From assembly GCA_030523325.1 (NCBI GenBank), contig JAUNIS010000016.1, positions 1 to 52,339 on the forward strand: a stretch of DNA of 52,339 nt, given 5' to 3'. The stretch is from Phascolarctobacterium sp. (GTDB taxonomy: Bacteria > Bacillota > Negativicutes > Acidaminococcales > Acidaminococcaceae). Position numbers and translations under genes: made by a program. Position 1 is the stretch's first letter; every line of letters begins with the position of its first letter. This document shows, piece by piece, positions 9,968 to 19,975 of this stretch. The notes under the pieces were generated by a model that did not search any database, was not told the origin of the DNA, and saw only the letters and a program-made list of their open reading frames with translations.

Positions 9968-10985
9968 TACCTGTTTCCTCTACGTTTTGTTCCACCTTGG
10001 CAATGGTCAGGGCACGGATTTTACTTTCTATTTCTTGAGCGACGTCAGGATTTTCTTTCAAGAAATCTTTAACCTTTTCTTTACCTTGTCCCAAGCGAAC
10101 ATCTTTATAAGAATACCAAGCACCGCTTTTAGCAATGATTTCTAAATCGGCGCCTAAATCAACAAGACAGCCTTCGTGAGAAATTCCTTCTCCATACATA
10201 ATGTCGAATTCGGCTTGCTTGAAAGGAGGAGCAACTTTATTTTTAACAACTTTAACGCGGGTGCGGCTACCAATCATATCGTTGCCGTTCTTTAAAGTAT
10301 CTACACGACGAACATCCATACGGATAGTGGAGTAGAATTTCAAAGCACGACCACCTGTCGTGGTCTCGGGATTGCCAAACATAACCCCAACCTTTTCACG
10401 GATTTGGTTAATGAAAATAGTTGCACATTTAGATTTGGAAATAATACCAGTTAATTTACGGAGAGCTTGGCTCATCAGACGAGCCTGCAGGCCAACGTGG
10501 GCGTCACCCATCTCGCCCTCGATTTCAGCACGAGGAACAAGGGCTGCAACGGAGTCAATAACAATAATGTCAATTGCCCCACTGCGTACGAGAGCATCCG
10601 CAATTTCTAAAGCTTGTTCACCATTGTCAGGTTGAGAAATCAAAAGGTTGTCAATATCAACGCCTAATTTACGAGCGTATTCTGGATCCAATGCATGTTC
10701 TGCATCGATGAAAGCTGCGTAACCACCCATTTTTTGTGCCTGCGCGATCATGTGCAAGGCAACTGTGGTTTTGCCGCTAGACTCAGGTCCGTAAATTTCT
10801 ACTACACGTCCACGAGGAATACCACCAACTCCAAGAGCAATATCAAGAGATAAAGCACCGGTGGGAATAACCTCGATATTCATCTTTTGGCTTGCCTCGC
10901 CAAGTTTCATAATACTGCCTTTGCCAAAATCTTTTTCGATTTGGCGCATAGCCATATCTAAAGCTTTCTTTTTTTCTGCATCCAT
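9936..10985 (-). CDS. recA: Recombinase RecA
   Basis: 349 residues from the ATG at 10985, placed by a GGAGGACT site 7 nt upstream; the longer ORF begins with a TTG that lies inside that site. Walker A is GPESSGKTT (66-74), followed by the conserved [20 protein letters not shown] block, MAT/MAW-type filament residues and the L1/L2 loops ([29 protein letters not shown]). RecA carries out strand exchange and activates LexA self-cleavage. It has its own promoter, separate from hslO upstream. Confidence 0.98.
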   Translation of the reverse strand: MDAEKKKALDMAMRQIEKDFGKGSIMKLGEASQKMNIEVIPTGALSLDIALGVGGIPRGRVVEIYGPESSGKTTVALHMIAQAQKMGGYAAFIDAEHALDPEYARKLGVDIDNLLISQPDNGEQALEIADALVRSGAIDIIVIDSVAALVPRAEIEGEMGDAHVGLQARLMSQALRKLTGIISKSKCATIFINQIREKVGVMFGNPETTTGGRALKFYSTIRMDVRRVDTLKNGNDMIGSRTRVKVVKNKVAPPFKQAEFDIMYGEGISHEGCLVDLGADLEIIAKSGAWYSYKDVRLGQGKEKVKDFLKENPDVAQEIESKIRALTIAKVEQNVEETGNAEPVFNEEN

Positions 10986-11020
10986 GTATAAGTCCTCCAA
11001 TAAGTTTAATTCATACTATA

Positions 11021-11049
11021 ATTATATGAACAAAGTTCAGTTTTGTCAA
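11021..11049 (-). promoter_or_regulatory. recA promoter
   Basis: Minus strand: TTGACA at 11044-11049, exactly 17 bp, TATAAT at 11021-11026. This is a consensus sigma-A promoter, so repression rather than a weak core promoter would be needed to keep it low. Confidence 0.9.
11027..11039. promoter_or_regulatory. Candidate LexA-type operator in the recA promoter
   Basis: The palindrome TGAAC-AAA-GTTCA fills most of the spacer between -35 and -10. Gram-positive LexA boxes are GAAC-N4-GTTC; here the gap is 3, so this is either a clade variant or a different repressor site. Confidence 0.5.
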
Positions 11050-11062
11050 ATATATTTTCGTT

Positions 11063-11920
11063 TTATTTGCCATCAAGCAAAGATTTGATTTCTTCTTGCG
11101 TGAATTTATACGTGGTATTACAAAATTGACAGTGAGCTTCAGTTACTTCGTCCTCAGAAATTTCCGCAAGAGCTTTTTTATCCAGGCTTGCCAGGGCATT
11201 CATAATCCGTTCGCGACTGCATCGGCATTTTAATTGGACCGGCTCGGATTCTTTAATGTCGACTGCAAGACCGCGACAAAGAACCTCTATCATTTTCTCC
11301 GGAGAATAACCAATTTCTAAAAGCTGAGTTACATAGGGAGTTAAATTGATATTATTCTCAAGTTTTTCCAAGGTTTCTTCCGCGCAGCCTGGCATTGCTT
11401 GGATAAAATAACCGCCAGCACATGTTACATTGCCTTCCTTGTCAACTAAAACGCCAAGGGCAACACTTGAAGGAGTTTGTTCGGACTCAAACAAATATTT
11501 TGTAATATCGCTAGCGATTTCACCATCTGCCAGCTCACAGTAACCAGTAAAAGGCTCAGAATTTTGTAAATAACGAGTAACAATGATGTTACCTGTTCCA
11601 ACTGCCCCGCCTACATCAAGCTTGCCATTTTTTAAAGGCAAGAAAATATCGGGGTTTTCCACATAACCACGTACGTTTGTTCCTTCGGCGTCTGTAACAA
11701 TTTCACCGAGAGGTCCGTCCCCCTTGATACGTAAGGAAATTCTCTCATTGTCCTTCATAGTTGCAGCTAGAAGGAGGACGCCAGTAAGAGTCCTACCAAG
11801 AGCGGCCGCTGCTAGATGAGAGCATCCGTGTTGTGCAGCTGCTTCACCAACTAAATTGGTTGTACGAAGAGCATAAATACGAACGCCATCACAGGTAGCT
11901 TTTGTTAATATATCTTGCAT
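11063..11920 (-). CDS. hslO: Redox-regulated chaperone Hsp33
   Basis: 285 residues from the ATG at 11920, 9 nt after a GAGGTGA site; the longer ORF starts at a GTG inside that site. The C-terminal zinc-redox switch is complete: CxC at C232/C234 and CxxC at C264/C267. Hsp33 is a cytosolic holdase switched on when oxidants displace zinc and form disulphides. It stands alone, with its own upstream promoter, before recA. Confidence 0.95.
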   Translation of the reverse strand: MQDILTKATCDGVRIYALRTTNLVGEAAAQHGCSHLAAAALGRTLTGVLLLAATMKDNERISLRIKGDGPLGEIVTDAEGTNVRGYVENPDIFLPLKNGKLDVGGAVGTGNIIVTRYLQNSEPFTGYCELADGEIASDITKYLFESEQTPSSVALGVLVDKEGNVTCAGGYFIQAMPGCAEETLEKLENNINLTPYVTQLLEIGYSPEKMIEVLCRGLAVDIKESEPVQLKCRCSRERIMNALASLDKKALAEISEDEVTEAHCQFCNTTYKFTQEEIKSLLDGK

Positions 11921-11968
11921 AATGCTAATCACCTCAAAAAATTAAAACAAATACATATAACCTGTTCT

Positions 11969-11974
11969 ATTATA
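11969..11974 (-). promoter_or_regulatory. hslO promoter, extended -10
   Basis: Minus strand TGATATAAT, an extended -10 without a recognisable -35, about 50 bp before the start. Confidence 0.6.
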
Positions 11975-12099
11975 TCAAAAATCTTCCTGCTTCGCTTAAA
12001 AATTTTTGACTCAAAATCGAAGTGATTGCCTTTATATTTACCTCCTGCATATATTATACAAAGGGTTTAGAGAAATCTCTTGGACAGAAAAAATTTTTT

Positions 12100-12150
12100 T
12101 ATTAAAATAAAAATCTGGCTCGCGAGTCTTGACTCTCAAGCCAGATTTTT
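12100..12150 (-). terminator. Riboflavin operon terminator
   Basis: A long two-part hairpin: 12-bp outer stem (12109-12120 with 12139-12150) and a GAGTC/GACTC inner stem, with a T-rich tract on the minus side. It ends the rib operon after ribH. Confidence 0.85.
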
Positions 12151-12153
12151 TAA

Positions 12154-12615
12154 TTACATTTCTTTAAAAAGATTTACCATTTCAATAGCAGCCATTGCGC
12201 AGTCAACGCCTTTGTTACCTGCCTTAGTGCCAGCACGTTCAACTGCTTGTTGAATATTTTCCGTAGTTAATACGCCAAAGGCAACGGGCACACCTGTTTG
12301 CATGCTTACCTGTGCGATCCCCTTAGATGCTTCTGCGCAAACATAATCGAAATGAGGAGTTGCTCCACGAATTACGCAACCAAGTGCAATGACTGCATCA
12401 TATTTTTTGCTTTCAGCCATTTTCTTTGCAGCCATTGGAATTTCGTAAGCACCCGGCACCCAAGCAAGAGTAATGTTGTCAGCCTCAGCACCATGACGAA
12501 GCAAACAATCTTCACAACCAGAAACTAATTTGCTAGTGATGAATTCGTTAAACCGAGCAGCAACGATACCAAATTTTAAACCTTGGGCTGTTAATTTACC
12601 TTCTAAAACTTTCAT
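12154..12615 (-). CDS. ribH: 6,7-dimethyl-8-ribityllumazine synthase
   Basis: 153 residues, normal family length. Conserved blocks AARFNEFI near the start, [11 protein letters not shown] (about 53-63), [16 protein letters not shown] and [12 protein letters not shown] are present. The enzyme condenses the pyrimidinedione with dihydroxybutanone phosphate to form lumazine in the penultimate step of riboflavin synthesis. Last gene of ribD-ribE-ribBA-ribH, 86 bp after ribBA. A GGAGG site lies at the correct distance from the ATG. Confidence 0.97.
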   Translation of the reverse strand: MKVLEGKLTAQGLKFGIVAARFNEFITSKLVSGCEDCLLRHGAEADNITLAWVPGAYEIPMAAKKMAESKKYDAVIALGCVIRGATPHFDYVCAEASKGIAQVSMQTGVPVAFGVLTTENIQQAVERAGTKAGNKGVDCAMAAIEMVNLFKEM

Positions 12616-12701
12616 AATAATCCTCCAAATTTTTCTTCAACATTTTTAACAAAAAATTGCTTCGCAAATTTTATTCTCACTCACTTTATTACTAGTTAAT
12701 T

Positions 12702-13922
12702 TTATTTTTTCTCTGGATCAAAGCTGAACACGTGACCCATCTTGCTTTCTTTAATTCCAAGATAGCTTTCGTTATATTTGTTCGGTTCCATGATAATAGG
12801 TACGCGACCTGTAACCGTGATTCCATATCCTGATAAGCCGACACGTTTAGCCGGATTATTAGTGATGAGACGAACGCTAGTGAGACCGAGGTCCGCAAGA
12901 ATTTGCGCACCCATTCCGTAATCTCTAAGGTCAGGAGCAAAGCCAAGTTTGATATTGGCTTCAACTGTATCGAGTCCGCTGTCTTGCAAAGCATAAGCGC
13001 GAATCTTATTAGCCAAACCAATGCCACGACCTTCTTGACGCATATAAACGACTGCGCCCAAACCTTCTTTTTCAATCATTCTCATAGCTGTAGCAAGCTG
13101 ATCGCCACAGTCACAACGCAAACTACCAAACGCATCACCGGTTAAACACTCGCTATGAACACGCACGAGAACATTTTCTTTACCAGCAACATCACCTTTA
13201 ACGATGGCAATATGACAAAGATCGTCCAAATCATTTTCATAAGCGATGATGCGGAATTGACCATATTTAGAAGGCAGGTCAGCTTCAGCAACACGATGGA
13301 CCATTTTTTCATGAGCCTTGCGATAAGCAACGAGAGACGCAACAGTAATAAAACAAAGGTCATGCTTTTGCGCAAACTTAATTAAATCAGGGGTACGAGA
13401 CATATAGCCATCATCACCCATAATTTCTACGCAAATGCCAACAGGTTTTAAGCCAGCTAGCTTACACAAATCAACGGCTGTTTCTGTATGACCAGTACGA
13501 ACGAGCACACCGCCTTCACGAGCACGTAAAGGGAAAACATGTCCAGGACGACGAAAATCTCCGGGCTGTGCATTTTCTTCGGCACATTTTTTCATAGTAT
13601 AAGCGCGTTCGTAAGCTGAAATACCAGTAGTCGTATCAGCGTGGTCGATAGATACAGAGAATGCAGTTTCATGATTGTCCGTATTTTTTGCTACCATAGC
13701 ACCAAATTGCAGCTTATCCATAATTTCAGGAGCAGCCGGCATGCAAATAAGCCCACGAGCTTCTTTAGCCATAAAATTTATAGCCTCAGGAGTACAGAGC
13801 TCAGCAGCCATAATTAAATCGCCTTCGTTTTCTCTGTCTTCATCGTCAGTAACAAGAACCATTTTGCCAGCTTTAATTGCCGCAATGGCTTCTTCAACCG
13901 TATTGTACTTAAAATTTTCCAT
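12702..13922 (-). CDS. ribBA: Bifunctional DHBP synthase / GTP cyclohydrolase II
   Basis: 406 residues from the ATG at 13922; the longer ORF begins at a GTG inside the GAGGTG ribosome site. The N-terminal RibB domain (about 1-200) has [10 protein letters not shown] at 27-36. The C-terminal RibA domain has the zinc cysteines C259, C270, C272 in [14 protein letters not shown] and RQEGRGIGL at 295-303. The fusion supplies both starting branches of riboflavin synthesis, from ribulose 5-phosphate and GTP. Its SD overlaps the ribE stop, coupling translation. Confidence 0.96.
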   Translation of the reverse strand: MENFKYNTVEEAIAAIKAGKMVLVTDDEDRENEGDLIMAAELCTPEAINFMAKEARGLICMPAAPEIMDKLQFGAMVAKNTDNHETAFSVSIDHADTTTGISAYERAYTMKKCAEENAQPGDFRRPGHVFPLRAREGGVLVRTGHTETAVDLCKLAGLKPVGICVEIMGDDGYMSRTPDLIKFAQKHDLCFITVASLVAYRKAHEKMVHRVAEADLPSKYGQFRIIAYENDLDDLCHIAIVKGDVAGKENVLVRVHSECLTGDAFGSLRCDCGDQLATAMRMIEKEGLGAVVYMRQEGRGIGLANKIRAYALQDSGLDTVEANIKLGFAPDLRDYGMGAQILADLGLTSVRLITNNPAKRVGLSGYGITVTGRVPIIMEPNKYNESYLGIKESKMGHVFSFDPEKK

Positions 13923-13930
13923 GATGCACC

Positions 13931-14578
13931 TCACATAAAACCATTTTCAAAAAGAAAATTTTTGTCAATGTCTGTATTAGAAGATTTTTTATCCCAATTG
14001 AGCATACGCTCAACATATTTGCCAATGATATCCGTTTCTAAATTAACCTTGTCTCCTACCGTCTTAAAGCCAAGCGTAGTCTCTTTGGCTGTATGAGGAA
14101 TAAGGGAAACAGAAAAGCTTAAGTCAGTAACCTTGGTAACTGTCAGACTAATGCCATCGATAGTAATGCTTCCCTTAGGAATGATGTACTTCAAAAGCTT
14201 AACGGGAGCCTCGAAGGTTACTACCTTGGCAATACCGTCGGCTTTTTCGCTGATAATCGTACCAAGTCCTTCCACATGTCCACTAACGATGTGACCATCA
14301 AGCCCATCGATAGGACGAAGGGTACGTTCAAGATTAACCTTGTCCCCAGCCTTTAACATACCAATATTTGTCAGTCTTGCAGTTTCAGGCATAACATCGA
14401 CAGTGAATTCATGCTCCGTCATTTGCACGACCGTAAGACAAACTCCGTTGGTAGCCATGGAGTCGCCAATTTTTAAATTTGCCATAACCTTTTTAGCTTC
14501 AACAGTCAGATGATAGGACTCACCAAAGCGAGAAAGTTTTTTCACGCAGCCGAGCTCTGCTACCAAACCAGTAAACAT
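13931..14578 (-). CDS. ribE: Riboflavin synthase alpha subunit
   Basis: 215 residues with the internal duplication of the family: [10 protein letters not shown] opens repeat 1, and repeat 2 starts near residue 98 with [24 protein letters not shown] and [12 protein letters not shown] are the paired substrate-binding segments. It dismutates two lumazine molecules to riboflavin. The ATG directly abuts the ribD TAA, whose GGAGG lies inside the ribD end, giving tight coupling. It lies in the riboswitch-controlled operon. Confidence 0.95.
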   Translation of the reverse strand: MFTGLVAELGCVKKLSRFGESYHLTVEAKKVMANLKIGDSMATNGVCLTVVQMTEHEFTVDVMPETARLTNIGMLKAGDKVNLERTLRPIDGLDGHIVSGHVEGLGTIISEKADGIAKVVTFEAPVKLLKYIIPKGSITIDGISLTVTKVTDLSFSVSLIPHTAKETTLGFKTVGDKVNLETDIIGKYVERMLNWDKKSSNTDIDKNFLFENGFM

Positions 14579-15679
14579 TTAGTCCTCCTTTTTGGGTACA
14601 AGGCCTGTAATCAAGATGTCTTGCCCAAATTTTTCAATTTCAATTTCTTCTAAATTCCAAGCATCCTGCATTTCGTCAATGCCAGAGCCTGCAACGGGAC
14701 TTAGAGCATGACGACCGCCACAAATTTTGGGGGCAATAAATGCATAAACACGGTCCACGAGTTCTTCGTCTCTGAAAGCTCCGTGAATTTCACTGCCGCC
14801 TTCCACAAGAACAGAAGTGATTTGACGCTTGTTTAATTCTTCAATGATATATTCTAGGATTAATTGCTTGCCCATACTCGGCACGCGCACAACCTCAACA
14901 TTAGGAAATATCGTCAAGTTTTCTTCTTTAGTTTTGCTAGCCTCAAGCCCACAGAAAATAATTGTCTGTGCTGCTGGATTTAAAACCTGAGCCATGGGCG
15001 AAATTTTTAAGTCCCTATCTAAAACAATGCGAATGGGATTTTTACCACGCACAAGTCTTGTGGTTAGCTCCGGGTCATCGGATAAAACCGTGCCAATGCC
15101 AACTAAAATTGCATCGTGTTGTTTGCGCAGCTGATGAGCAAATGTGCGAGCAGCTTCTCCCGTAATCCATTTGCTGTCGCGAGTTTGCGTTGCCAATTTT
15201 CCATCCAATGTCATCGCGTATTTCATACTAATGAAGGGACGCTTTTTCGTAATCCAGGTCAAAAACTTTTCGTTCAAGCGCTCAGCTTCTTTTTGGCAAA
15301 GTCCCACTTCAACTTCAATATTTTGTAAGCGTAAATACTCAACTCCCTTACCTGCTACCTTAGGATTAGGATCAAGGCATGCGCAAACAACTTTTTTAAT
15401 ACCAGCCTTCGCTAAAGCAACACAGCAAGGGCCAGTTCTTCCGTAATGAGCGCATGGTTCTAAAGTTACATAAGCAGTCGCACCAATTGCCTGCTGTTTA
15501 GCTTCGGCCAATGCATTAACCTCCGCATGAGGCTCGCCTGCTTTATGGTGATAGCCCTCGCCAACAATTTCTCCGTCTGCATTCACAATGACGCAGCCAA
15601 CCATTGGATTAGGAGAAGTATTTCCTTCAGCCTCTAGCGCAAGAGCTAGAGCTCGTTGCATATAATCTAAGTCTGTCAT
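14579..15679 (-). CDS. ribD: Bifunctional riboflavin deaminase/reductase
   Basis: 366 residues from the ATG at 15679, which follows a GGGG-type site; a start at 15709 would add 10 atypical residues. The N-terminal deaminase domain has zinc ligands in HAEV (H51, with catalytic E53) and PCAH...GPCC (C76, C85). The reductase domain from about 150 has FISMKYAMTLDGKLA and LVEGGSEIHGAF. It performs the deamination and NADPH-dependent side-chain reduction steps. First gene after the FMN riboswitch. Confidence 0.95.
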   Translation of the reverse strand: MTDLDYMQRALALALEAEGNTSPNPMVGCVIVNADGEIVGEGYHHKAGEPHAEVNALAEAKQQAIGATAYVTLEPCAHYGRTGPCCVALAKAGIKKVVCACLDPNPKVAGKGVEYLRLQNIEVEVGLCQKEAERLNEKFLTWITKKRPFISMKYAMTLDGKLATQTRDSKWITGEAARTFAHQLRKQHDAILVGIGTVLSDDPELTTRLVRGKNPIRIVLDRDLKISPMAQVLNPAAQTIIFCGLEASKTKEENLTIFPNVEVVRVPSMGKQLILEYIIEELNKRQITSVLVEGGSEIHGAFRDEELVDRVYAFIAPKICGGRHALSPVAGSGIDEMQDAWNLEEIEIEKFGQDILITGLVPKKED

Positions 15680-15749
15680 AAGTTTTCCCCGATAAAACTC
15701 CATAACCATGAACTCAGCACTTTAATCGTCCTCAGTTCCAATGTCCCAA

Positions 15750-15797
15750 CTAAAAACAAAGGCGTACAGAAACACCTTGGAGATATTTCTGTACGCC
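15750..15797 (-). terminator. Expression-platform terminator of the FMN riboswitch
   Basis: Minus strand 12-bp stem (15761-15772 with 15786-15797) followed by TTTGTTTTT, placed between the aptamer and ribD. Formation upon FMN binding would stop transcription of the rib operon. Confidence 0.9.
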
Positions 15798-15811
15798 AAA
15801 TAAACATACAT

Positions 15812-15927
15812 AGCTTGCCTTTTCTCATCCGGACTTTAACCGTCGGTTTCGGAATTGCACCGAATCATGCTCAAGAAAGCTCGCGGACTATACCGCCGGT
15901 AGGGAATTACACCCTGCCCCAAAGGTC
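15812..15927 (-). promoter_or_regulatory. FMN riboswitch (RFN element) aptamer
   Basis: The minus strand contains the conserved RFN blocks in order: GGGGCAGGGTG near 15920, ACCGGCGGTATAGTCCGCG (about 15883-15901), the CCGAAACCGACGGTTAAAGT arm (about 15834-15853) and CCGGATGAGAAAAGG at the 3' end. FMN binding should switch off ribD-ribE-ribBA-ribH through the terminator that follows. Confidence 0.97.
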
Positions 15928-15946
15928 AAATATTTAACTCGCTATC

Positions 15947-15974
15947 ATTGTAGCACAAAACTTGAGATTGTCAA
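15947..15974 (-). promoter_or_regulatory. rib operon promoter
   Basis: Minus strand: TTGACA at 15969-15974, 16-bp spacer, TACAAT at 15947-15952 with an extended TG one base upstream. The -35 begins just after the pheT stop codon. Confidence 0.8.
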
Positions 15975-15976
15975 TA

Positions 15977-18430
15977 TTAATCTCTCAGTTTCGCTTTGTA
16001 AGCTTCACCTACTTCAGCAATAACTTGCTTCATGGATGCATCAACTTCTGCATCTGTTAAAGTGCGGTCGCTTGCTTGATAAGTAAGGTTGAACGCCAAA
16101 GACTTACAACCTTCAGCAACTTGTTTGCCTGTGTAAATATCAAAGATACGTACATCTTGCAGTAATTCACCAGCGAATTTACGAATAACGCTTTCAAGCT
16201 CTGCATTAGAAACTTCCTTAGGAACTACAACAGCAATGTCGCGGCTCATGCTGGGGAATTTAGGCAAATGAACATATTGCGGAACACGTGTTGCAGCTTC
16301 TACGAGAGGACTAATTTCTAATTCCATAACATAAGTTGCTTCAGGAACGTCAAAATTGTCAGCAACAGTCGGATGGATTTCACCCATATAACCGATCACT
16401 TTGTCATCATAAACAATTGCGCAGGATTTGCCAGGATGGAGATACGGTTGAGTTTCTAAAGTCAGCTTGTAATCCTTTACGCCAAGAGCTGCCATCAAAC
16501 CTTCAAGAGCACCCTTCATATCATAGAAATCAATATTGTCTTTGGAAGTATTCCAGGAAAGTGCGTTGCGTTTACCGCTCATCACTGCACAAAGAACTTG
16601 TTTTTCTTCAGGGAAATCTTCTAAAGGCAAGCTTTGGGGATGGAAGGTCTTGCCGATTTCGAAAATTTTTACGGATTCAACTTGACGAGCTAGGTTATAG
16701 GAAGCAGTTTGCAGCATAGAAGGAATCATGCAGGTACGCATTACACCAAATTCGTCAGAGATTGGATTCATAATTTTAATATAAGTACGACGAGCATCGT
16801 TTTCAGCAAGTAAAAGCTTGTCGACAGCGTTAGGATGAATGAAAGTATAAGTCATCACTTCATCCATACCTGCACTAACCATATAATCTTCAACTTGGTC
16901 ATTAACATCTTCGGCAACATCTTGACGACCTTGAACAAGATCGAGGGCTGGCATATGGCTTTCAATTTTATCGTAAGAATGCATACGGGCAATTTCTTCA
17001 GAGATATCTGCGTCACAGGTTACATCTTGTCTCCAAGTAGGAGCAGTGATTACAAGTAGCTCGCCCTCTTCTTCAACCTTAAATTGCAAACGGTTAAGGA
17101 TGTCAATCATTTCTTCGCGAGAAATTTCTACACCAATGCGAGTGTTAATTGTTGCAGGAGTTACTTTGATTAAAGCGGGCTCGTAAGGAACCGCATAGCA
17201 ATCGATAATACCAGGAACTGTTTCACAAGCACCCATAGCCTCAAGAAGATTTGCAGCACGATCAAGAGCAGCTGTGCAACGAGCTATGTCAATGCCACGT
17301 TCAAAACGACCGGATGCTTCTGAACGAAGGCCGAGCGCTTTAGATGTGCGACGAATAGAAGGACCATGGAAGGAAGCTGCTTCTAAGAGAACCGTTGTAG
17401 TCTTATCGGTTACTTCTGTTTCTAAACCACCCATAACGCCGCCAAGACCAACCGCATGCACAGGATCGGAAATAGTAATCATAGTATGGTCGAGAATTCT
17501 TTCTTGCCCGTCCAAAGTATTTAATTTTTCTCCATCATTACCACGACGAACGATAGTATGATGGTCGGTAATTGTATCATAGTCATAAGCATGCATAGGT
17601 TGACCAAGCTCCAACATTACATAGTTAGTTACGTCAACTACATTGCTAATCGGACGCATACCGCAAGCACGCAAATGATTTTGCATCCACATAGGTGAGG
17701 GCATGATTTTGATATTTTTCAAAACGCGTTCAGTAAAACGACTGCAAAGCTCGGGGCAAGCAATATCAACCCTAGCCATTTCATTTGCCTTGCCAGCTGC
17801 TTCTTCTTTTACCTTTAAAGAAGGCATGGTCATGGTCTTACCTAAAACGGCAGCAGCCTCGCGAGCAAGACCAGTCATGCAGAAGCAATCTTGTTTATTA
17901 GCAGTAAGATCGATGTCGAGAACATAGTCATCAAGTCCAATTACCTTGCGAATATCTACGCCAATAGGAGTATCTTCGGGAAGAATATAAATGCCGTTTC
18001 TTTGTTCTGGCAGTAAAAGCTTGGAATCAATTCCCAACTCATCAGCGGAGCAAAGCATACCAAAGCTATCAAGCCCACGCATCTTGCAAGCTTTTAGTTT
18101 CATGCCTTCTGGATTACGACCAGAAGGAGGCAAGGTTGCGCCGACAGTTGCCACAGGAACGATGTCATTTTGACGAACGTTTTGCGCACCGGTTAAAATT
18201 TGCACGTTTTCACCGCCTTGACCGTAGTCCATCATGCAAACCCAAAGATGATCAGAGTCGGGATGACGGCTGATTTCTACAACTTTACCAGTAACAACAC
18301 CTTCAATTCCCTTGCCAAGTTCAATAACAGATTCAACCTCCAGACCTACGCTTGTCAAAGCTGCAGCCAATTCATCCGGAGTTACATCAATATCAACATA
18401 ATTTTTTAACCAAGAAATAGATGCTAACAT
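15977..18430 (-). CDS. pheT: Phenylalanyl-tRNA synthetase beta subunit
   Basis: 817 residues, the full-length bacterial form. Order: N-terminal core, EMAP-type tRNA-binding domain (about 40-150, with GKVVEISRHPDSDHLW), B3/B4 editing domain, B5 domain, catalytic-like core and C-terminal FDX-ACB anticodon-binding domain (last ~90 residues, with FPSMSRDIAVVV). With PheS it forms the alpha2-beta2 enzyme; beta clears mischarged Tyr-tRNA(Phe). It lies 12 bp after pheS in the T-box-controlled operon. Confidence 0.97.
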   Translation of the reverse strand: MLASISWLKNYVDIDVTPDELAAALTSVGLEVESVIELGKGIEGVVTGKVVEISRHPDSDHLWVCMMDYGQGGENVQILTGAQNVRQNDIVPVATVGATLPPSGRNPEGMKLKACKMRGLDSFGMLCSADELGIDSKLLLPEQRNGIYILPEDTPIGVDIRKVIGLDDYVLDIDLTANKQDCFCMTGLAREAAAVLGKTMTMPSLKVKEEAAGKANEMARVDIACPELCSRFTERVLKNIKIMPSPMWMQNHLRACGMRPISNVVDVTNYVMLELGQPMHAYDYDTITDHHTIVRRGNDGEKLNTLDGQERILDHTMITISDPVHAVGLGGVMGGLETEVTDKTTTVLLEAASFHGPSIRRTSKALGLRSEASGRFERGIDIARCTAALDRAANLLEAMGACETVPGIIDCYAVPYEPALIKVTPATINTRIGVEISREEMIDILNRLQFKVEEEGELLVITAPTWRQDVTCDADISEEIARMHSYDKIESHMPALDLVQGRQDVAEDVNDQVEDYMVSAGMDEVMTYTFIHPNAVDKLLLAENDARRTYIKIMNPISDEFGVMRTCMIPSMLQTASYNLARQVESVKIFEIGKTFHPQSLPLEDFPEEKQVLCAVMSGKRNALSWNTSKDNIDFYDMKGALEGLMAALGVKDYKLTLETQPYLHPGKSCAIVYDDKVIGYMGEIHPTVADNFDVPEATYVMELEISPLVEAATRVPQYVHLPKFPSMSRDIAVVVPKEVSNAELESVIRKFAGELLQDVRIFDIYTGKQVAEGCKSLAFNLTYQASDRTLTDAEVDASMKQVIAEVGEAYKAKLRD

Positions 18431-18442
18431 TTTCTTACCCCC

Positions 18443-19468
18443 TTATTTAAATTGACGCACGAAGCGTAAATCATTTTCAAAGAACAGACGCAAATCGTCA
18501 ATGCCGTATTTTAACATAGCGATACGTTCAACACCCATACCAAAAGCATAACCGTTGATGATAGATGGATCGTAGCCGGACATTTCCAGTACGTGCGGAT
18601 GAACCATACCGGAACCAAGAATTTCCAACCAGCCAGAATTTTTGCAAACACGACAGCCTTTACCACCACAAATTACGCAAGAGATATCGACTTCAGCAGA
18701 AGGTTCGGTGAACGGGAAATAAGAAGGACGCAGACGAATCTTCACGGAAGAGCCAAACATTTCCTTGCAGAAAAGTTCCAGAGTGCCTTTTAAATCGGCC
18801 AGGCTAATATTTTTGTCCAGCACTAGACCTTCAACTTGATGGAACATAGGAGAGTGAGTTGCGTCGTAGTCGTTACGATAAACCGTGCCAGGAGCAATCA
18901 TACGAATGGGACTGTTAGGCTCACGAGATTGCATGGTACGCGCTTGAATCGGAGAGGTTTGGGTACGCAACAAAAATTTCTCGGTAATGTAGAAGGAGTC
19001 TTGCATATCGCGAGCGGGATGGTCTGCAGGAAGATTCAAAGCCTCGAAGTTAAAATAATCGTTTTCAATTTCAGGACCTTCCATAACATCAAAGCCCATA
19101 CGCATGAAAATCTTTTTAATTTCACGCATGGTTAAGGTGATGGGATGAAGATGACCTTTTTCAGCCTTGCGACCTGGAAGAGTAATATCAACCTTATCGT
19201 TAGCAAGCTTATCAGCAAGAGCTTGCTTTTCTAAAACATCTGTCTTAGCATTGATTGCTTTTTCTAAAGCAGATTTAATTTCGTTAACGATTTGTCCGAT
19301 GACAGGACGCTCTTCGGCAGGTAATTTACCCATGCCACGCAGGATTTCCGTCATTGGACCTTTTTTGCCGAGATATTTAACGCGAATATCTTTCAACGCA
19401 TCAAGAGATGTTACTGCATCGAGTTCGGCCATTGCTTGCTCTTTTAAAGCTAACAATTTTTCTTTCAT
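18443..19468 (-). CDS. pheS: Phenylalanyl-tRNA synthetase alpha subunit
   Basis: 341 residues. An N-terminal coiled-coil arm (about 1-85) precedes the class II catalytic core with GHLHPIT, the motif 2 region around [26 protein letters not shown] and the motif 3 end [15 protein letters not shown] small Cys cluster, [17 protein letters not shown] (about 264-280), is the usual alpha-subunit insertion. GGAGG precedes the ATG. It charges tRNA(Phe) together with PheT. Confidence 0.97.
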   Translation of the reverse strand: MKEKLLALKEQAMAELDAVTSLDALKDIRVKYLGKKGPMTEILRGMGKLPAEERPVIGQIVNEIKSALEKAINAKTDVLEKQALADKLANDKVDITLPGRKAEKGHLHPITLTMREIKKIFMRMGFDVMEGPEIENDYFNFEALNLPADHPARDMQDSFYITEKFLLRTQTSPIQARTMQSREPNSPIRMIAPGTVYRNDYDATHSPMFHQVEGLVLDKNISLADLKGTLELFCKEMFGSSVKIRLRPSYFPFTEPSAEVDISCVICGGKGCRVCKNSGWLEILGSGMVHPHVLEMSGYDPSIINGYAFGMGVERIAMLKYGIDDLRLFFENDLRFVRQFK

Positions 19469-19487
19469 TTAAAATTCCTCCTAAATA

Positions 19488-19745
19488 TAAAAAGCCCCTG
19501 TAGATTTTCTTCTACAGGGGCGCAAATTTTTAAAGCGCGGTACCACCCTAATTTATAACTCATTTGAGAATCTAGCCTTAACGCAGCTCACGCCCAGCCT
19601 ACACAGCAAACCTTCAGCCAGGACACTCCCAAGGGAACTTCGATTAAACTTACGTACGAAACTCACAGCCTTGATTTCGCTTTCTGTAACGACAGATCTA
19701 ACCTACTTTTCTTGTTCAACGTGCAACAGGGGTTTATTAAAATAC
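19488..19745 (-). promoter_or_regulatory. T-box leader of pheS-pheT
   Basis: The minus strand contains the T-box motif AGGGTGGTACCGCG (19536-19549), followed by a terminator with an 11-bp stem (19494-19504 with 19511-19521) and a T-run. Upstream sequence forms the long Stem I region. A UUC triplet at 19658-19660 is a plausible phenylalanine specifier, but Stem I was not folded. Uncharged tRNA(Phe) should promote antitermination. Confidence 0.93.
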
Positions 19746-19751
19746 TCAACC

Positions 19752-19780
19752 ATTATAACACAGTTGTTCATTTAACGCAA
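19752..19780 (-). promoter_or_regulatory. pheS-pheT promoter
   Basis: Minus strand: TTGCGT at 19775-19780, 17 bp, TATAAT at 19752-19757 with an extended TG. Confidence 0.8.
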
Positions 19781-19878
19781 ATATTCGAAAAAACAAGGTA
19801 CTCCCGCAACAATTCTTTTAGCTGAGCACATTCGTTTACTATTTTCCAATGTAAACGCGTTATTTTTTACAAAATACT

Positions 19879-19907
19879 TTGCAATTCGCTTCTGTTTGTA
19901 ATATAAT
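19879..19907 (+). promoter_or_regulatory. Promoter of the molybdenum hydroxylase genes
   Basis: Plus strand: TTGCAA at 19879-19884, exactly 17 bp, TATAAT at 19902-19907, about 70 bp before the first gene. No operator-like dyad stands out in the leader. Confidence 0.8.
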
Positions 19908-19975
19908 AGGTTAATAATTTGCTAAATATTAATCAGAAAATTTATTTATAAAATATTGGAAAGGTCAATCCATCC

